Shown piece after piece: positions 11,175-19,969 of a stretch of DNA of 61,630 bases. The notes beneath the pieces are model-generated. The model saw only the letters and a program-made list of their open reading frames with translations. It did not search any database and had not been told where the DNA came from. The stretch covers positions 1 through 61,630 of the forward strand of contig CANJXQ010000010.1 in assembly GCA_947478805.1 (NCBI GenBank). Reading direction: 5' to 3'. This DNA comes from Betaproteobacteria bacterium (GTDB lineage Bacteria; Pseudomonadota; Gammaproteobacteria; Burkholderiales; SG8-39). The translations under genes were made by a program, and so were the position numbers. The first letter of the stretch is position 1, and every line of letters begins with the position of its first letter.

Positions 11175-12013
11175 CGCTGGATCTCATTCTTGAACAAGGT
11201 ACGGGCGATTATGTTCAGTGCAAGCACACCGATCGTAATCAGGAACACACCGGCCCAGGCAAGCTCTTGCCAGTCGGTGAACGGGCTCATTGCAAATTTG
11301 AAAATGGTAACCGGCAGGTTGGCCATCGGCTTGTTCAGGTCCGTGGACCAGAACTGGTTCGAAAGCGCAGTGAACAGCAGTGGTGCAGTTTCGCCGGCAA
11401 TGCGGGCTACTGCCAACAGGATGCCGGTAATGATCCCGGATTTCGAGGCCTGCAACGTCACTTGGGTGATGACCTGGTACTGCTGGGCACCGAGCGCAAA
11501 TGCCGCTTCGCGCAGGCTGTTGGGCACCAGCAGAAGCATGTTTTCCGTTGTGCGGACCACCACGGGAACCACAATTAGCGCCAGCGCCACCACGCCCGAA
11601 ATACCGGAGAAATTTCCGACCTGCGATACATAGAAAGCGTATATGAACAGCCCGATCACGATTGACGGTGCTGACAGCAGGATGTCGTTGATGAACCGCG
11701 TAGCGCCGGCGAGCCAGGATCCAGCGCCGTATTCAGCGAGGAACACACCGGCCAGAATTCCTATGGGCGTGCCGATCAAGGTCGCCAACCCGACCAGGAT
11801 GAAGCTGCCTGCGATGGCGTTTGCCAGCCCGCCCTCTGCAGCGCCCGGGGGCGGAGTCATCTTGGTGAATAGATCTAGCGACAATCCCGACACGCCCAAC
11901 TGCAGCGTCGTAAACAGTATCCAGATCAGCCAGAACAGGCCAAACGACATCGCGGCCAACGATAAAGTCAGGGCGAATTTGTTGACGAGCTTGCGTTTTT
12001 GGGAAAGGTTCAT
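11171..12013 (-). CDS. pstA: Phosphate ABC transporter permease PstA
   Basis: Integral membrane subunit of the phosphate importer, pairing with PstC. The 280-residue product has about six hydrophobic helices and the EAA-type cytoplasmic loop [22 protein letters not shown] that contacts PstB. It follows pstC by 13 bp and overlaps pstB by 4 bp. Confidence 0.96.
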   Translation of the reverse strand: MNLSQKRKLVNKFALTLSLAAMSFGLFWLIWILFTTLQLGVSGLSLDLFTKMTPPPGAAEGGLANAIAGSFILVGLATLIGTPIGILAGVFLAEYGAGSWLAGATRFINDILLSAPSIVIGLFIYAFYVSQVGNFSGISGVVALALIVVPVVVRTTENMLLLVPNSLREAAFALGAQQYQVITQVTLQASKSGIITGILLAVARIAGETAPLLFTALSNQFWSTDLNKPMANLPVTIFKFAMSPFTDWQELAWAGVFLITIGVLALNIIARTLFKNEIQR

Positions 12014-12026
12014 TCGTCGCGCTCGC

Positions 12027-12980
12027 TCAGGTCCGGCTACCCTCGGCCCCTTGCAGCCTCATCAGCAGCAGCTTGGAAGTCGCGAGGACGATAAAGGTGA
12101 TGACAAACAGGATCAGGCCAAGCTCCATCAAGGCCGCGGTATGCAGCCCGGGGCCCGCCTCGGCGAATTCGTTGGCCAGCGCCGACGTAATGCTGTTGCC
12201 CGGGAGGTAAAGCGAGACGTCGGTAAGGAAATTGGTGTTTCCAATGACAAAGGTGACGGCCATGGTTTCCCCCAACGCGCGCCCGAGACCGAGCATGATG
12301 CCTCCGGTCACGCCGACCTTGGTGTAGGGTAGGACGACATTCCAGACGACCTCCCAGGTCGTACTGCCGACCGCATAGGCCGACTCCTTGAGCATCGTCG
12401 GAGTCACCTCAAAAACATCGCGCATTACCGAAGCAATGAACGGGATGATCATGATGGCCAGGATGATCCCCGCCGCCAACAAGCCAATGCCCATTTGCGG
12501 ACCGCTGAACAAGCGCCCGATGAAGGGTACATTTCCCAGAGTGGCGCTGATTGCGGGCTGAAAATATTTCGCGAAGATCGGGGCGAACACCAGCAGCCCC
12601 CACATGCCATAGACGATGCTCGGGATAGCCGCAAGCAACTCAATGGCGGTTCCAAGTGGACGGCGCAACCACCCTGGCGACAATTCGGTCAGAAAGATTG
12701 CGATTCCGAAGCTGACTGGTACCGCAATGACCAGCGCGATGATCGATGTGATCAGCGTCCCGTAAATCGGAATCAAGGCGCCGAAGCGCTCCATCGGCGG
12801 ATTCCACTCGCTGGTCCAAATGAATGCCGGACCGAACTTCATGATCGACGGCCACGAGGCATAGACCAGCGAACCGATAATTCCCGCCAGCACCAGGAAA
12901 GTGAACGCCGCAGTCGCTCTGGTCAGGTTGCGGAATATCCAGTCCGCAATCCACTGGCGGGGTTTTGCAGACTTATTCAT
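12027..12980 (-). CDS. pstC: Phosphate ABC transporter permease PstC
   Basis: Second membrane subunit of the phosphate importer. The product (317 residues from ATG at 12980) has about six helices and the EAA-loop motif [22 protein letters not shown]. The start is uncertain: an in-frame ATG at 12998 and a TTG at 13049 preceded by GGAG would lengthen the cytoplasmic N-terminus by 6 or 23 residues. It follows pstS, from which it is separated by a large stem-loop. Confidence 0.94.
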   Translation of the reverse strand: MNKSAKPRQWIADWIFRNLTRATAAFTFLVLAGIIGSLVYASWPSIMKFGPAFIWTSEWNPPMERFGALIPIYGTLITSIIALVIAVPVSFGIAIFLTELSPGWLRRPLGTAIELLAAIPSIVYGMWGLLVFAPIFAKYFQPAISATLGNVPFIGRLFSGPQMGIGLLAAGIILAIMIIPFIASVMRDVFEVTPTMLKESAYAVGSTTWEVVWNVVLPYTKVGVTGGIMLGLGRALGETMAVTFVIGNTNFLTDVSLYLPGNSITSALANEFAEAGPGLHTAALMELGLILFVITFIVLATSKLLLMRLQGAEGSRT

Positions 12981-13078
12981 TGCACTCAGCTCTACCATAA
13001 CCGAAGAAGACTCGGCGTCTGCCGTGGTGCCTCGTGGAACAGCGCTCAATTCCGCTCCCCTCTAAACATTGATCCGCG

Positions 13079-13135
13079 AGTCGCCCAGCCTCGAGGGCGT
13101 TTCGCAGACCCGCCAGCTTTAAGACTGGGGCGACT
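13079..13135 (-). other. Stem-loop between pstS and pstC
   Basis: AGTCGCCCAG at 13079-13088 pairs with CTGGGGCGACT at 13125-13135 (one bulged base), starting exactly at the pstS stop codon. No T-tract follows on the minus strand. Such a hairpin would stabilise the pstS end of the mRNA or slow readthrough, giving more binding protein than permease. The role is inferred. Confidence 0.6.
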
Positions 13136-14180
13136 AACGCACAGTCCAGAGCGCCTTGCCCGAAGCATCCTTGATGTTCGCGGCGAGGGACGTGTTGATC
13201 AGCTTGATCAGCGAATCAGGCAGCGGCACATATTCAAGTTCGGTAGCCATTTTCCCGCCATTTTTCAATGCCCAATCGAAGAATTTCAAGGTTTCGATGC
13301 CCTGAGCCGGCTTGTCCTGCACCTTGTGCATGAGAATGAAGGTCGCCCCCGTGATCGGCCACGATGCCTTGCCGGGTTTGTCCGTCAGGATCTCGGCGAA
13401 AGCCGACTTCGCCCAATCCGCGCCTGCAGCCGCAGCCTTGAAATTCTCATCATCGGGCTGCACGAACTGACCTTCCGCATTTTGCATTTGCGTGTGCGTC
13501 AGCTTGTTCTGCTTGGCATACGCATATTCGACGTAACCGATCGACGCCGGCACGCGCTGGACGAACGCGGAAACACCTTCGTTACCCTTACCACCCAATC
13601 CGAGCGGCCACTGCACCGCAGTGCCTTCGCCAACCTTCTGCTTCCACTCGGCGTTGACCTTGGACAAGTAGTTCGTGAAGATGAACGTCGTACCGGAGCC
13701 GTCTGCGCGCCGCACCACGGCGATGTCCTGTGCCGGGAGCGCAACCTTCGGATTCAAGTCAGCAATCGGCTTGTCATTCCACTTGGTAATCTTGCCGAGA
13801 TAGATATCGCCCAATACAGCGCCGGTCAGGCGCATCTCGCCGGGCTTTATGCCTGGCAGATTCACCACCGGCACGATTCCACCGATGACCGTCGGGAACT
13901 GCAACATGCCGCTCTTTTCCAGATCGGCCGGAGAAAGTGGCATGTCCGAGGCGCCAAAATCGACAGTCTTCGCCTGTATCTGCTTGATCCCGCCACCTGA
14001 ACCGATGGACTGATAGTTGATCTTGTTTCCGGTGGCTTTCTGGTAGGCATCAGCCCACTTCGAATAGATCGGGGCCGGAAATGACGCGCCGGCACCGGTG
14101 ATTTCGGCAGCAATTGCGCTGGAAGCCAGCGCTGCGGAGACCGCAACACCGATCAATCCTTTAAATACCGTTGTGTTCAT
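13134..14180 (-). CDS. pstS: Periplasmic phosphate-binding protein
   Basis: Solute-binding protein of the phosphate importer and the most upstream pst gene. The 348-residue precursor has a Sec signal peptide ending near AIAAEI (residue about 25). Typical PstS motifs follow: [36 protein letters not shown] and [16 protein letters not shown], which form the phosphate cleft. A PHO box lies about 58 bp upstream, so it should be induced by phosphate starvation. Confidence 0.97.
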   Translation of the reverse strand: MNTTVFKGLIGVAVSAALASSAIAAEITGAGASFPAPIYSKWADAYQKATGNKINYQSIGSGGGIKQIQAKTVDFGASDMPLSPADLEKSGMLQFPTVIGGIVPVVNLPGIKPGEMRLTGAVLGDIYLGKITKWNDKPIADLNPKVALPAQDIAVVRRADGSGTTFIFTNYLSKVNAEWKQKVGEGTAVQWPLGLGGKGNEGVSAFVQRVPASIGYVEYAYAKQNKLTHTQMQNAEGQFVQPDDENFKAAAAGADWAKSAFAEILTDKPGKASWPITGATFILMHKVQDKPAQGIETLKFFDWALKNGGKMATELEYVPLPDSLIKLINTSLAANIKDASGKALWTVR

Positions 14181-14237
14181 AAGAGCACTCCTGATGATAG
14201 TCGGAAGACTTACAGGAAACGATATTAGGGTGCGAAT

Positions 14238-14255
14238 ATGACAGCAAGGTTACAA
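14238..14255 (-). promoter_or_regulatory. PHO box upstream of pstS
   Basis: Minus strand reads TTGTAAC-CTTG-CTGTCAT, two 7-mers spaced 11 nt, close to the PhoB consensus CTGTCAT-N4-CTGTCAC. It lies 58 bp before the pstS start, a normal distance for PhoB activation. Confidence 0.85.
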
Positions 14256-14277
14256 ACTGACTCAATCTCGATGAATT

Positions 14278-15633
14278 TCAGGCTCTTGACGCATCCCCCA
14301 CCGCTGCAGCAATCTCATTGGCGCCGGCGGTGACTTTGGCCTTGTTTTCGCCTTCCACCATTACGCGCAGCACCGGTTCGGTTCCCGACGGACGCAACAA
14401 CACGCGCCCCTTTTTCCCCAGCCGGCGCTCGACTGCCTGTGTGGCCATTGTGATCGACGCATTTCTTTGCCACTCGAAGTCTCTCGGCACAGTCACGTTC
14501 ACCAGCACCTGGGGAAACAGTTTCAGGTCGCCGGCAAGCGAGCTCAGCGATTTGCCCGATTCGCAAACTGCTGTCAGCACCTGCAACGCCGACACGATCC
14601 CGTCGCCGGTCGTATGTTTGTCCAGACACAGGATGTGCCCCGAATTCTCGCCCCCCAATTCCCACCCCCGTTCGGCCAGCGCCTCCAGGACATAGCGATC
14701 ACCCACCTTGGCCCGCACGAAGCCAATACCCAAGGCCCCAAGCGCGTTCTCAAGCGCCAGGTTCGTCATCAAAGTCCCTGCAACGCCCTTGAGCGGGCCA
14801 CGCCGGTGGCGGTGACGCGCGATCACGTAGAGAAGTTGGTCGCCGTCGAAGGGAACTCCGGACGCGTCGACCATGAGCAGCCGATCGCCATCGCCGTCGA
14901 GTGCAATACCCAGATCCGCCTTGTGCTCCTTGACGGCCGCCTGAAGCGCCTGGGGGGACGTAGCGCCGACCATGTCGTTGATGTTGAGTCCATCCGGACT
15001 TACGCCGATGGAAATCACGTCTGCGCCCAGTTCGTGGAATACGTGCGGCGCAATGTGATAGTCCGCCCCGTTGGCACAATCGACCACCATGCGCAGCCCG
15101 CGCAGATCGAGCGCAGAAGGGAAGGTGCTTTTGCAAAACTCGATGTAACGCCCGGCCGCATCATCGATCCGGCGCGCCTTGCCGAGTTGCGCCGAAGGGC
15201 GACAACCCATCGGCTGTTCCATGGCATTTTCAATCTCCGCCTCAACCGCATCGGGAAGCTTGTTCCCGTCGGCAGAGAAGAACTTGATGCCATTGTCGGA
15301 GTAGGGGTTGTGCGACGCGCTGATGACGACCCCTGCCTGCAGTCGCAACGCCCGCGTCAGATAGGCGATCGCCGGTGTCGGCATCGGGCCGGAGAGCATG
15401 ACGTCGATGCCAGCGGCGGACAAACCCGCCTCCAGGGCGGCCTCGAGCATATAGCCGGAAATCCGCGTGTCCTTGCCGATGAGCACTGCCGGGCGCTCGC
15501 CTCGGCGCAATTTGGCGGTTCGTGTCAGTACCTCACCTGCGGCAAAGCCCAGTCGCATCACGAAATCCGGAGTGATCGGAAATTCACCGACCTTTCCCCG
15601 AACACCGTCAGTCCCAAAGTATTTGCGGCCCAT
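14278..15633 (-). CDS. glmM: Phosphoglucosamine mutase
   Basis: Converts glucosamine-6-phosphate to glucosamine-1-phosphate for peptidoglycan and LPS precursors. The 451-residue protein begins [13 protein letters not shown], shows the phosphoserine loop [15 protein letters not shown], the metal loop [11 protein letters not shown], the sugar-binding loop [10 protein letters not shown] and the phosphate-binding [13 protein letters not shown] took ATG at 15633 because all conserved sequence starts there. In related genomes glmM follows folP directly; here an arsenic cassette separates them, so glmM needs its own promoter in 15634-15773. Confidence 0.95.
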   Translation of the reverse strand: MGRKYFGTDGVRGKVGEFPITPDFVMRLGFAAGEVLTRTAKLRRGERPAVLIGKDTRISGYMLEAALEAGLSAAGIDVMLSGPMPTPAIAYLTRALRLQAGVVISASHNPYSDNGIKFFSADGNKLPDAVEAEIENAMEQPMGCRPSAQLGKARRIDDAAGRYIEFCKSTFPSALDLRGLRMVVDCANGADYHIAPHVFHELGADVISIGVSPDGLNINDMVGATSPQALQAAVKEHKADLGIALDGDGDRLLMVDASGVPFDGDQLLYVIARHRHRRGPLKGVAGTLMTNLALENALGALGIGFVRAKVGDRYVLEALAERGWELGGENSGHILCLDKHTTGDGIVSALQVLTAVCESGKSLSSLAGDLKLFPQVLVNVTVPRDFEWQRNASITMATQAVERRLGKKGRVLLRPSGTEPVLRVMVEGENKAKVTAGANEIAAAVGDASRA

Positions 15634-15737
15634 TAGATCCGTCCAAGTATTAATTTTTTCAATTGTATCAAGGATATCGGTTGATTTTTCAGTGAGTGGT
15701 ATCCAGTCTCTGACCGATCTCGACGGCCATGCTGCGG

Positions 15738-15775
15738 TTTGCATTTTTACTATATTTCGATATTATTGGAAATAT
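15738..15775 (+). promoter_or_regulatory. arsR promoter and candidate ArsR operator
   Basis: TTTGCA (15738-15743) and TATTAT (15761-15766) form a sigma70-like promoter with a 17-nt spacer. The dyad ATATTTC (15752-15758) / GAAATAT (15769-15775) spans the -10 element and overlaps the arsR start codon, as expected for an ArsR autorepressor site. The predicted transcript start is about 15773, one base before the ATG, so the mRNA may be leaderless. Confidence 0.6.
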
Positions 15776-16133
15776 GGAAACTAAAGATGCCGTTGCCGCA
15801 CTCGCCGCCCTTGCGCAGGACACCCGCTTGGCCGCGTTTCGCTTGTTGGTTCAAGCCGGCCCCTCCGGGCTCCCTGCCGGTGAAATTGCCGGGCGGTTGG
15901 CGCTGCCCCCAGCCACGGCCTCCTTTCACCTTGCCCAACTCAGCCACGCCGGACTTGTGAATACGCAAGCCCGGGGCCGTTTCGTCATTTACACAGTCGA
16001 CTTCAATCGCATGACCGGGCTGCTCGGCTTCCTGACCGACAACTGCTGCGGCGGTGATCCCTGTGGCCCGCAATCGTGTTCGCCCACAGGTAACCCGGCA
16101 CTCCCAAACCAGACCGAAAGGACAAAGCCGTGA
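15774..16133 (+). CDS. arsR: ArsR/SmtB-family arsenic-responsive repressor
   Basis: Winged-helix metalloregulator heading the arsenic cassette. The 119-residue protein begins METKDAVAALAALAQDTRL; the recognition helix is around residues 46-60 (PPATASFHLAQLSHAGLV). Four C-terminal cysteines (C91, C92, C97, C102) form a likely As(III) site, as in ArsR proteins with a C-terminal thiol site rather than the classical alpha-3 motif. An in-frame ATG upstream (15729) adds 15 hydrophobic residues atypical of the family, so ATG at 15774 is preferred. It overlaps the next gene by 4 bp. Confidence 0.92.
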   Translation: METKDAVAALAALAQDTRLAAFRLLVQAGPSGLPAGEIAGRLALPPATASFHLAQLSHAGLVNTQARGRFVIYTVDFNRMTGLLGFLTDNCCGGDPCGPQSCSPTGNPALPNQTERTKP

Positions 16134-16627
16134 AACGCTTCCATGTACACGTTGGAGTCTCGGACCTCAATGCAGGCATCGGGTTTTATACAGCGTTGTT
16201 CGGCACGGGCCCCAGCGTCGCGAAAGACGATTACGCAAAATGGATGCTCGACGACCCTCGGGTCAACTTTGCCATTTCCACCCGAGGCAAGAAACCGGGC
16301 TTGGATCACCTGGGCATCCAGGCGGAGAGCAAAGAGGAACTCGCGCAACTACATGCGCGGATGACCGATGCGCAATTGCCCGTTGCTTCGCAAAGCAATG
16401 CGACCTGCTGCTACGCAAACTCGGACAAGCACTGGACACTCGATCCGGCCAACATTGCGTGGGAGAGTTTCCACACTTTGAAAGAAGCAAGCGTGTTCGG
16501 GGAAACCCTGCCCTCCGCAAGAGAACTCGAGCGTGCTGCCAGCGCCTGCTGCATCCCGCTGGCCAGGAAGAGTCCCGAGGCAAATTCGTGTTGCGTTCCC
16601 GCCGAGACCACATCCTGCTGCAAATAG
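16130..16627 (+). CDS. arsI: ArsI/CadI-family vicinal-oxygen-chelate metalloenzyme (candidate C-As lyase)
   Basis: Small VOC-fold protein of the ArsI/CadI family. Known ArsI enzymes are Fe(II) dioxygenases that cleave the C-As bond of methylarsenite. This 165-residue protein keeps the expected metal ligands (H5, H60, E112) and the vicinal arsenic-binding pair C93-C94 in ATCCYANSDKHW. Three more Cys pairs (140-141, 154-155, 163-164) form a thiol-rich tail that could deliver or sequester arsenic. Cadmium-associated CadI shares the same core, so substrate is inferred from context. Confidence 0.85.
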   Translation: MKRFHVHVGVSDLNAGIGFYTALFGTGPSVAKDDYAKWMLDDPRVNFAISTRGKKPGLDHLGIQAESKEELAQLHARMTDAQLPVASQSNATCCYANSDKHWTLDPANIAWESFHTLKEASVFGETLPSARELERAASACCIPLARKSPEANSCCVPAETTSCCK

Positions 16628-16646
16628 CCCCCACCCGGAGACCCGC

Positions 16647-17141
16647 ATGACCAGCAAACCTCTCAACGTCTTGTTCCTGTGTACCGGAAATTCGGCGCGC
16701 AGCATCCTTGCCGAATCCGTCCTGAACCATGTAGGTGCCGGCCGATTTCGCGCCTTCAGCGCGGGCAGCCACCCCAACGGCACGGTCAATCCGTACGCCA
16801 TTGAACTTCTGAAGAAGAACAACCTGCCGGTGGACGGCGTGCGCAGCAAGAGCTGGGATGAGTTCGCCCGACCGGATTCGCCCGTCATGGACTTTGTCTT
16901 CACTGTCTGCGACCAGGCTGCCGGCGAAGTGTGTCCATTCTGGCCCGGGCAACCCATGACCGCGCATTGGGGTGTCGAGGACCCGGCCGGAGTCGAAGGC
17001 GATGATGAGACTAAGCGGCGCGCATTTTTCGCGGCCTACACCCATCTGCGTCGTCGCATAGAAATCTTCACCAACCTTCCGATGGCGACCCTCGATCGCA
17101 TGGGATTGAAGAAGCAACTCGACGACATCGGTCGCTCATGA
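16647..17141 (+). CDS. arsC: Arsenate reductase, low-molecular-weight phosphatase type
   Basis: Reduces As(V) to As(III), using an LMW-phosphatase fold. The 164-residue product has the P-loop C12-TGNSA-R18-S and two more cysteines (C88 and C96 in FTVCDQAAGEVCPFW), the thiol relay of thioredoxin- or mycothiol-type enzymes. ATG at 16647 follows GGAG at 16637-16640. It overlaps the aquaporin gene by 4 bp, linking arsenite production to its exit channel. Confidence 0.92.
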   Translation: MTSKPLNVLFLCTGNSARSILAESVLNHVGAGRFRAFSAGSHPNGTVNPYAIELLKKNNLPVDGVRSKSWDEFARPDSPVMDFVFTVCDQAAGEVCPFWPGQPMTAHWGVEDPAGVEGDDETKRRAFFAAYTHLRRRIEIFTNLPMATLDRMGLKKQLDDIGRS

Positions 17142-17794
17142 CCATTGGCAAGCGCCTGGCGGGCGAGGCACTGGGGACCGCACTGCTGCTCGCCGTCGTT
17201 GTCGGCTCGGGCATCATGGGTCAGCGCCTGTCAGGCGGGAATGACGCAATCGCCTTGCTTGCCAACAGCGTTGCGACCGGCGCAGGGCTGGTCGCGCTCA
17301 TCCTTGTCTTCGGCCCCGTATCCGGGGCACATTTCAATCCGGTGGTGACACTGTGCGACGCAGCGCTCGGCAACCGGTCGTGGAAGGATGTCCCGGCCTA
17401 CGTTGCGGCCCAGTTCGCGGGCGCGATTATCGGCGTCGCCATGGCGCACGCCATGTTCGATCTGCCGCTCTTCGCCGCCTCCGCGCATGCGCGAACGGGA
17501 GTCGCGCAATGGTGGAGCGAAATCATTGCAACGTTCGGCCTGGTGCTGGTCGTTTTTGCCTGCGTCAGGAGCAAGACAGCATTCACGCCGTTCGCCGTGG
17601 GGCTCTACATCACCGCTGCGTACTGGTTCACGGCCTCGACATCGTTTGCCAATCCTGCCGTCACCCTTGCACGAAGCATGACCGACACGTTTGCGGGCAT
17701 CCGTCCCGATGACGTGGCCGGATTTGTTGTCGCGCAGTTGGTCGGCGCGCTCGTCGGACTGGCGGTGGTGCGATGGATGGTCCCGGGGAAATGA
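17138..17794 (+). CDS. aqpS: MIP-family channel, AqpS-like arsenite exit pore
   Basis: A 218-residue major-intrinsic-protein channel with six helices. The two pore boxes are HFNPVVTL (first NPA altered to NPV) and SFANPAVTLARS (second intact). In Sinorhizobium meliloti AqpS next to arsC releases arsenite formed inside the cell down its gradient; the 4-bp overlap with arsC here fits that route. No arsB or acr3 pump is present in the window. Function as an arsenite channel is inferred from context. Confidence 0.82.
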   Translation: MTIGKRLAGEALGTALLLAVVVGSGIMGQRLSGGNDAIALLANSVATGAGLVALILVFGPVSGAHFNPVVTLCDAALGNRSWKDVPAYVAAQFAGAIIGVAMAHAMFDLPLFAASAHARTGVAQWWSEIIATFGLVLVVFACVRSKTAFTPFAVGLYITAAYWFTASTSFANPAVTLARSMTDTFAGIRPDDVAGFVVAQLVGALVGLAVVRWMVPGK

Positions 17795-17814
17795 CGACGC
17801 CGAGCGATTAGCGC

Positions 17815-19026
17815 ATGGGCGCCCAAGCAACGCAGGCATTGCTTTGGCGATTGGTGCCTGCGCTGGGCATCGCACAGATCATTTCCTGGGGCAGTCTTTA
17901 CTACGCCATCGCAGTTCTTGGCGAAAGCATCCAGCGGGATCTGCAGATCGGACCGGTGCTGTTGTATGGGGCATTCACCGCGAGCCTGATTCTCTCCGGC
18001 ATGGTGGCACCCTTCGTAGGCAGAATCGTGGACGCCCGCGGCGGGGGAGCGGTCATGCCGGCCGGATCCGCGATTGCAGGCATGGCGCTGCTCATCATCG
18101 CCTGCGCAGAAGGGCCGGCGGCGCTCGTCGCAGGGTGGCTGGTCGCGGGAGTCGCCATGTCCGCGGCGCTTTACGATCCTGCCTTCGCGACGCTGACGCG
18201 CATTGCAGGCACGTCCTATCGCACCGCAATTACCGCGCTGACGCTGTTTGGCGGGTTAGCGAGCACGGTCTTCTGGCCCGCATCGCAATACCTCATGGAT
18301 GCCATTGGCTGGCGGCAGACATTGATGATCTATGCCGCAGCTCATCTTCTCATCTGCCTGCCGATTCACGCGCTCCTCATTCCGCGCAGCGTGCCTCGGC
18401 CGGTCACCGGCGGGGCGATCACCATGCCGGAAACATTGCCGCCCAAACGCCGCGGCTTCTACTTCCTGGCCCTCGCATTCGCGATGTCGAGCTTCATTTT
18501 TTCGGCCATGTCCGTACACCTCATTTCCATCCTGAAGACGTCCGGGTTCGATGCCGGCAGTGCCGTCTGGCTCGCTGCCCTGATCGGTCCGATGCAGGTA
18601 TTGGGGCGGATTGGGGAACTGGCATTCGGGCGCAATCTCCGCTCGACCACCGTGGGTTCCATTGCGCTTGGATTGCTGCTCGTCGCCATCGTGTTGCTGA
18701 TGCTTGTTCCGGGTCCGGGCATCATTGCCATCGCGTTTGCCATTGCCTATGGATGCAGCAATGGCATCATGACCATCGCCAGAGGCACTATTCCGGCACA
18801 ACTGTTCGGTCGCGAAGGCTACGGAGAATTGCTGGGCCGGTTCGCGAGAGTCGTGTCATCAGCCACGGCTGCCGCACCCATCGTCATCGCCCTCATGTTG
18901 GCTGCTGATATCACCTATGCGGGCATCGAGGCGACACTCATCGCTTGCATCGTCGTGGCCATTGTCAGCTACGGCTTCGCTTTGCGTGCCAACCCGGCAG
19001 GCACCCAGGTTCACTGGGCCACATGA
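17815..19026 (+). CDS. MFS transporter of the arsenic cassette
   Basis: A 403-residue major facilitator protein with about twelve hydrophobic helices. It is 20 bp after the aqpS-like gene and is the last gene of the cassette. MFS exporters in ars operons include ArsJ (1-arseno-3-phosphoglycerate), ArsP-like and ArsK (arsenite/antimonite). No adjacent gapdh gene is present, which argues against ArsJ; ArsK-like export is possible but not provable from sequence alone. It ends 40 bp before the convergent folP stop. Confidence 0.75.
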   Translation: MGAQATQALLWRLVPALGIAQIISWGSLYYAIAVLGESIQRDLQIGPVLLYGAFTASLILSGMVAPFVGRIVDARGGGAVMPAGSAIAGMALLIIACAEGPAALVAGWLVAGVAMSAALYDPAFATLTRIAGTSYRTAITALTLFGGLASTVFWPASQYLMDAIGWRQTLMIYAAAHLLICLPIHALLIPRSVPRPVTGGAITMPETLPPKRRGFYFLALAFAMSSFIFSAMSVHLISILKTSGFDAGSAVWLAALIGPMQVLGRIGELAFGRNLRSTTVGSIALGLLLVAIVLLMLVPGPGIIAIAFAIAYGCSNGIMTIARGTIPAQLFGREGYGELLGRFARVVSSATAAAPIVIALMLAADITYAGIEATLIACIVVAIVSYGFALRANPAGTQVHWAT

Positions 19027-19066
19027 GCAAAGCCAGCGACGCTGACGGGCGCGCAGCTGAAAATAC

Positions 19067-19891
19067 TCAGCGCACCTGCGACCACAGCACCAGGGCATCG
19101 CGCGTCGCCGCCACATCGTGCACGCGAAGGATCGACGCACCGCGTTGCGCCGCGATCAGCGCCGCAGCCACGCTCACGTGCACGCGCTCACCCGGCGGCC
19201 TCCCGGTGATCGCCCCAAGGGTGGCTTTTCGCGAAAGGCCGGCAAGGAGCGGAAAGTCCAGCCTCACCAACGCATCGAACTCGCGCAGCAGGGTCAGATT
19301 GTGTTCTGCAGTCTTGCCGAACCCGAACCCCGGGTCGAGCACGATGCGCTCTCGAGCAATTCCCGCCGACAGGGCCGCCTCGGCACGCGAAACCAGGAAC
19401 GCACCCACCTCAGACACGACATCGCCATAGCTTGGCGCGGCCTGCATGTTGCGAGGCCCACCCTGCATGTGCATCAGACAGACTGCAACATTGCTTGCAG
19501 CAACGGCTTCCATTGCCCCGGGCCGCTGCAATGCCTCGATATCGTTGACCATGGATGCACCAGCCGCGATGGCCAAACGCATCACGGCTGGCTTTGCCGT
19601 GTCGATTGATAGCGGAATATTCGAACCGACGAGCGCCTCGATGACTGGCATCACACGGGCCAGTTCATCCTCCAGGCTGACGGGCTGCGCCCCGGGGCGG
19701 CTTGACTCCCCGCCGATGTCCAGGATATCTGCGCCCTCAGCGATCAGGCGGCGAGCATGGGCAATGGCTTGTGCGGCGGTCGCATGCTCCCCGCCATCCG
19801 AAAATGAATCCGGCGTGACATTGACGATTCCCATGAGCAAGGGCCGGTCCAGCGCCAGCTGGAAGCTTCCGGCAATCAGTTTGCGCGCCAT
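19067..19891 (-). CDS. folP: Dihydropteroate synthase
   Basis: Folate-pathway enzyme condensing pABA with dihydropterin pyrophosphate; the sulfonamide target. The 274-residue TIM barrel shows MGIVNVTPDSFSDGG, the pterin-site ILDIGGESSRPGA, IDTAKPAV, SMVNDIEAL, DPGFGFGKTAEHN and GLSRKATLG. It lies downstream of ftsH beyond a terminator hairpin, so it may have partial or independent expression. Confidence 0.96.
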   Translation of the reverse strand: MARKLIAGSFQLALDRPLLMGIVNVTPDSFSDGGEHATAAQAIAHARRLIAEGADILDIGGESSRPGAQPVSLEDELARVMPVIEALVGSNIPLSIDTAKPAVMRLAIAAGASMVNDIEALQRPGAMEAVAASNVAVCLMHMQGGPRNMQAAPSYGDVVSEVGAFLVSRAEAALSAGIARERIVLDPGFGFGKTAEHNLTLLREFDALVRLDFPLLAGLSRKATLGAITGRPPGERVHVSVAAALIAAQRGASILRVHDVAATRDALVLWSQVR

Positions 19892-19925
19892 GCGATGAAT
19901 TCACCCATCCGGACCCAGAAACAAA

Positions 19926-19951
19926 AAGGCCCGAAGCGCACTCCGGGCCTT
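19926..19951 (-). terminator. Rho-independent terminator between ftsH and folP
   Basis: AAGGCCCG and CGGGCCTT form an 8-bp stem with a 10-nt loop; on the minus strand it is followed by TTTTTG and more Ts. It lies 19 bp after the ftsH stop and should reduce readthrough into folP. Confidence 0.8.
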
Positions 19952-19969
19952 CGCTGCCTAACGCATGCT

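Noticed and set aside
17691-18908. 405-aa open frame overlapping the MFS transporter
   Set aside because: Shifted reading of the MFS gene, low-complexity Arg/His-rich, while the MFS frame has twelve hydrophobic helices.
15634-19066. Mobile element carrying the arsenic cassette
   Set aside because: No transposase, integrase, terminal inverted repeat or target duplication was visible at either edge.
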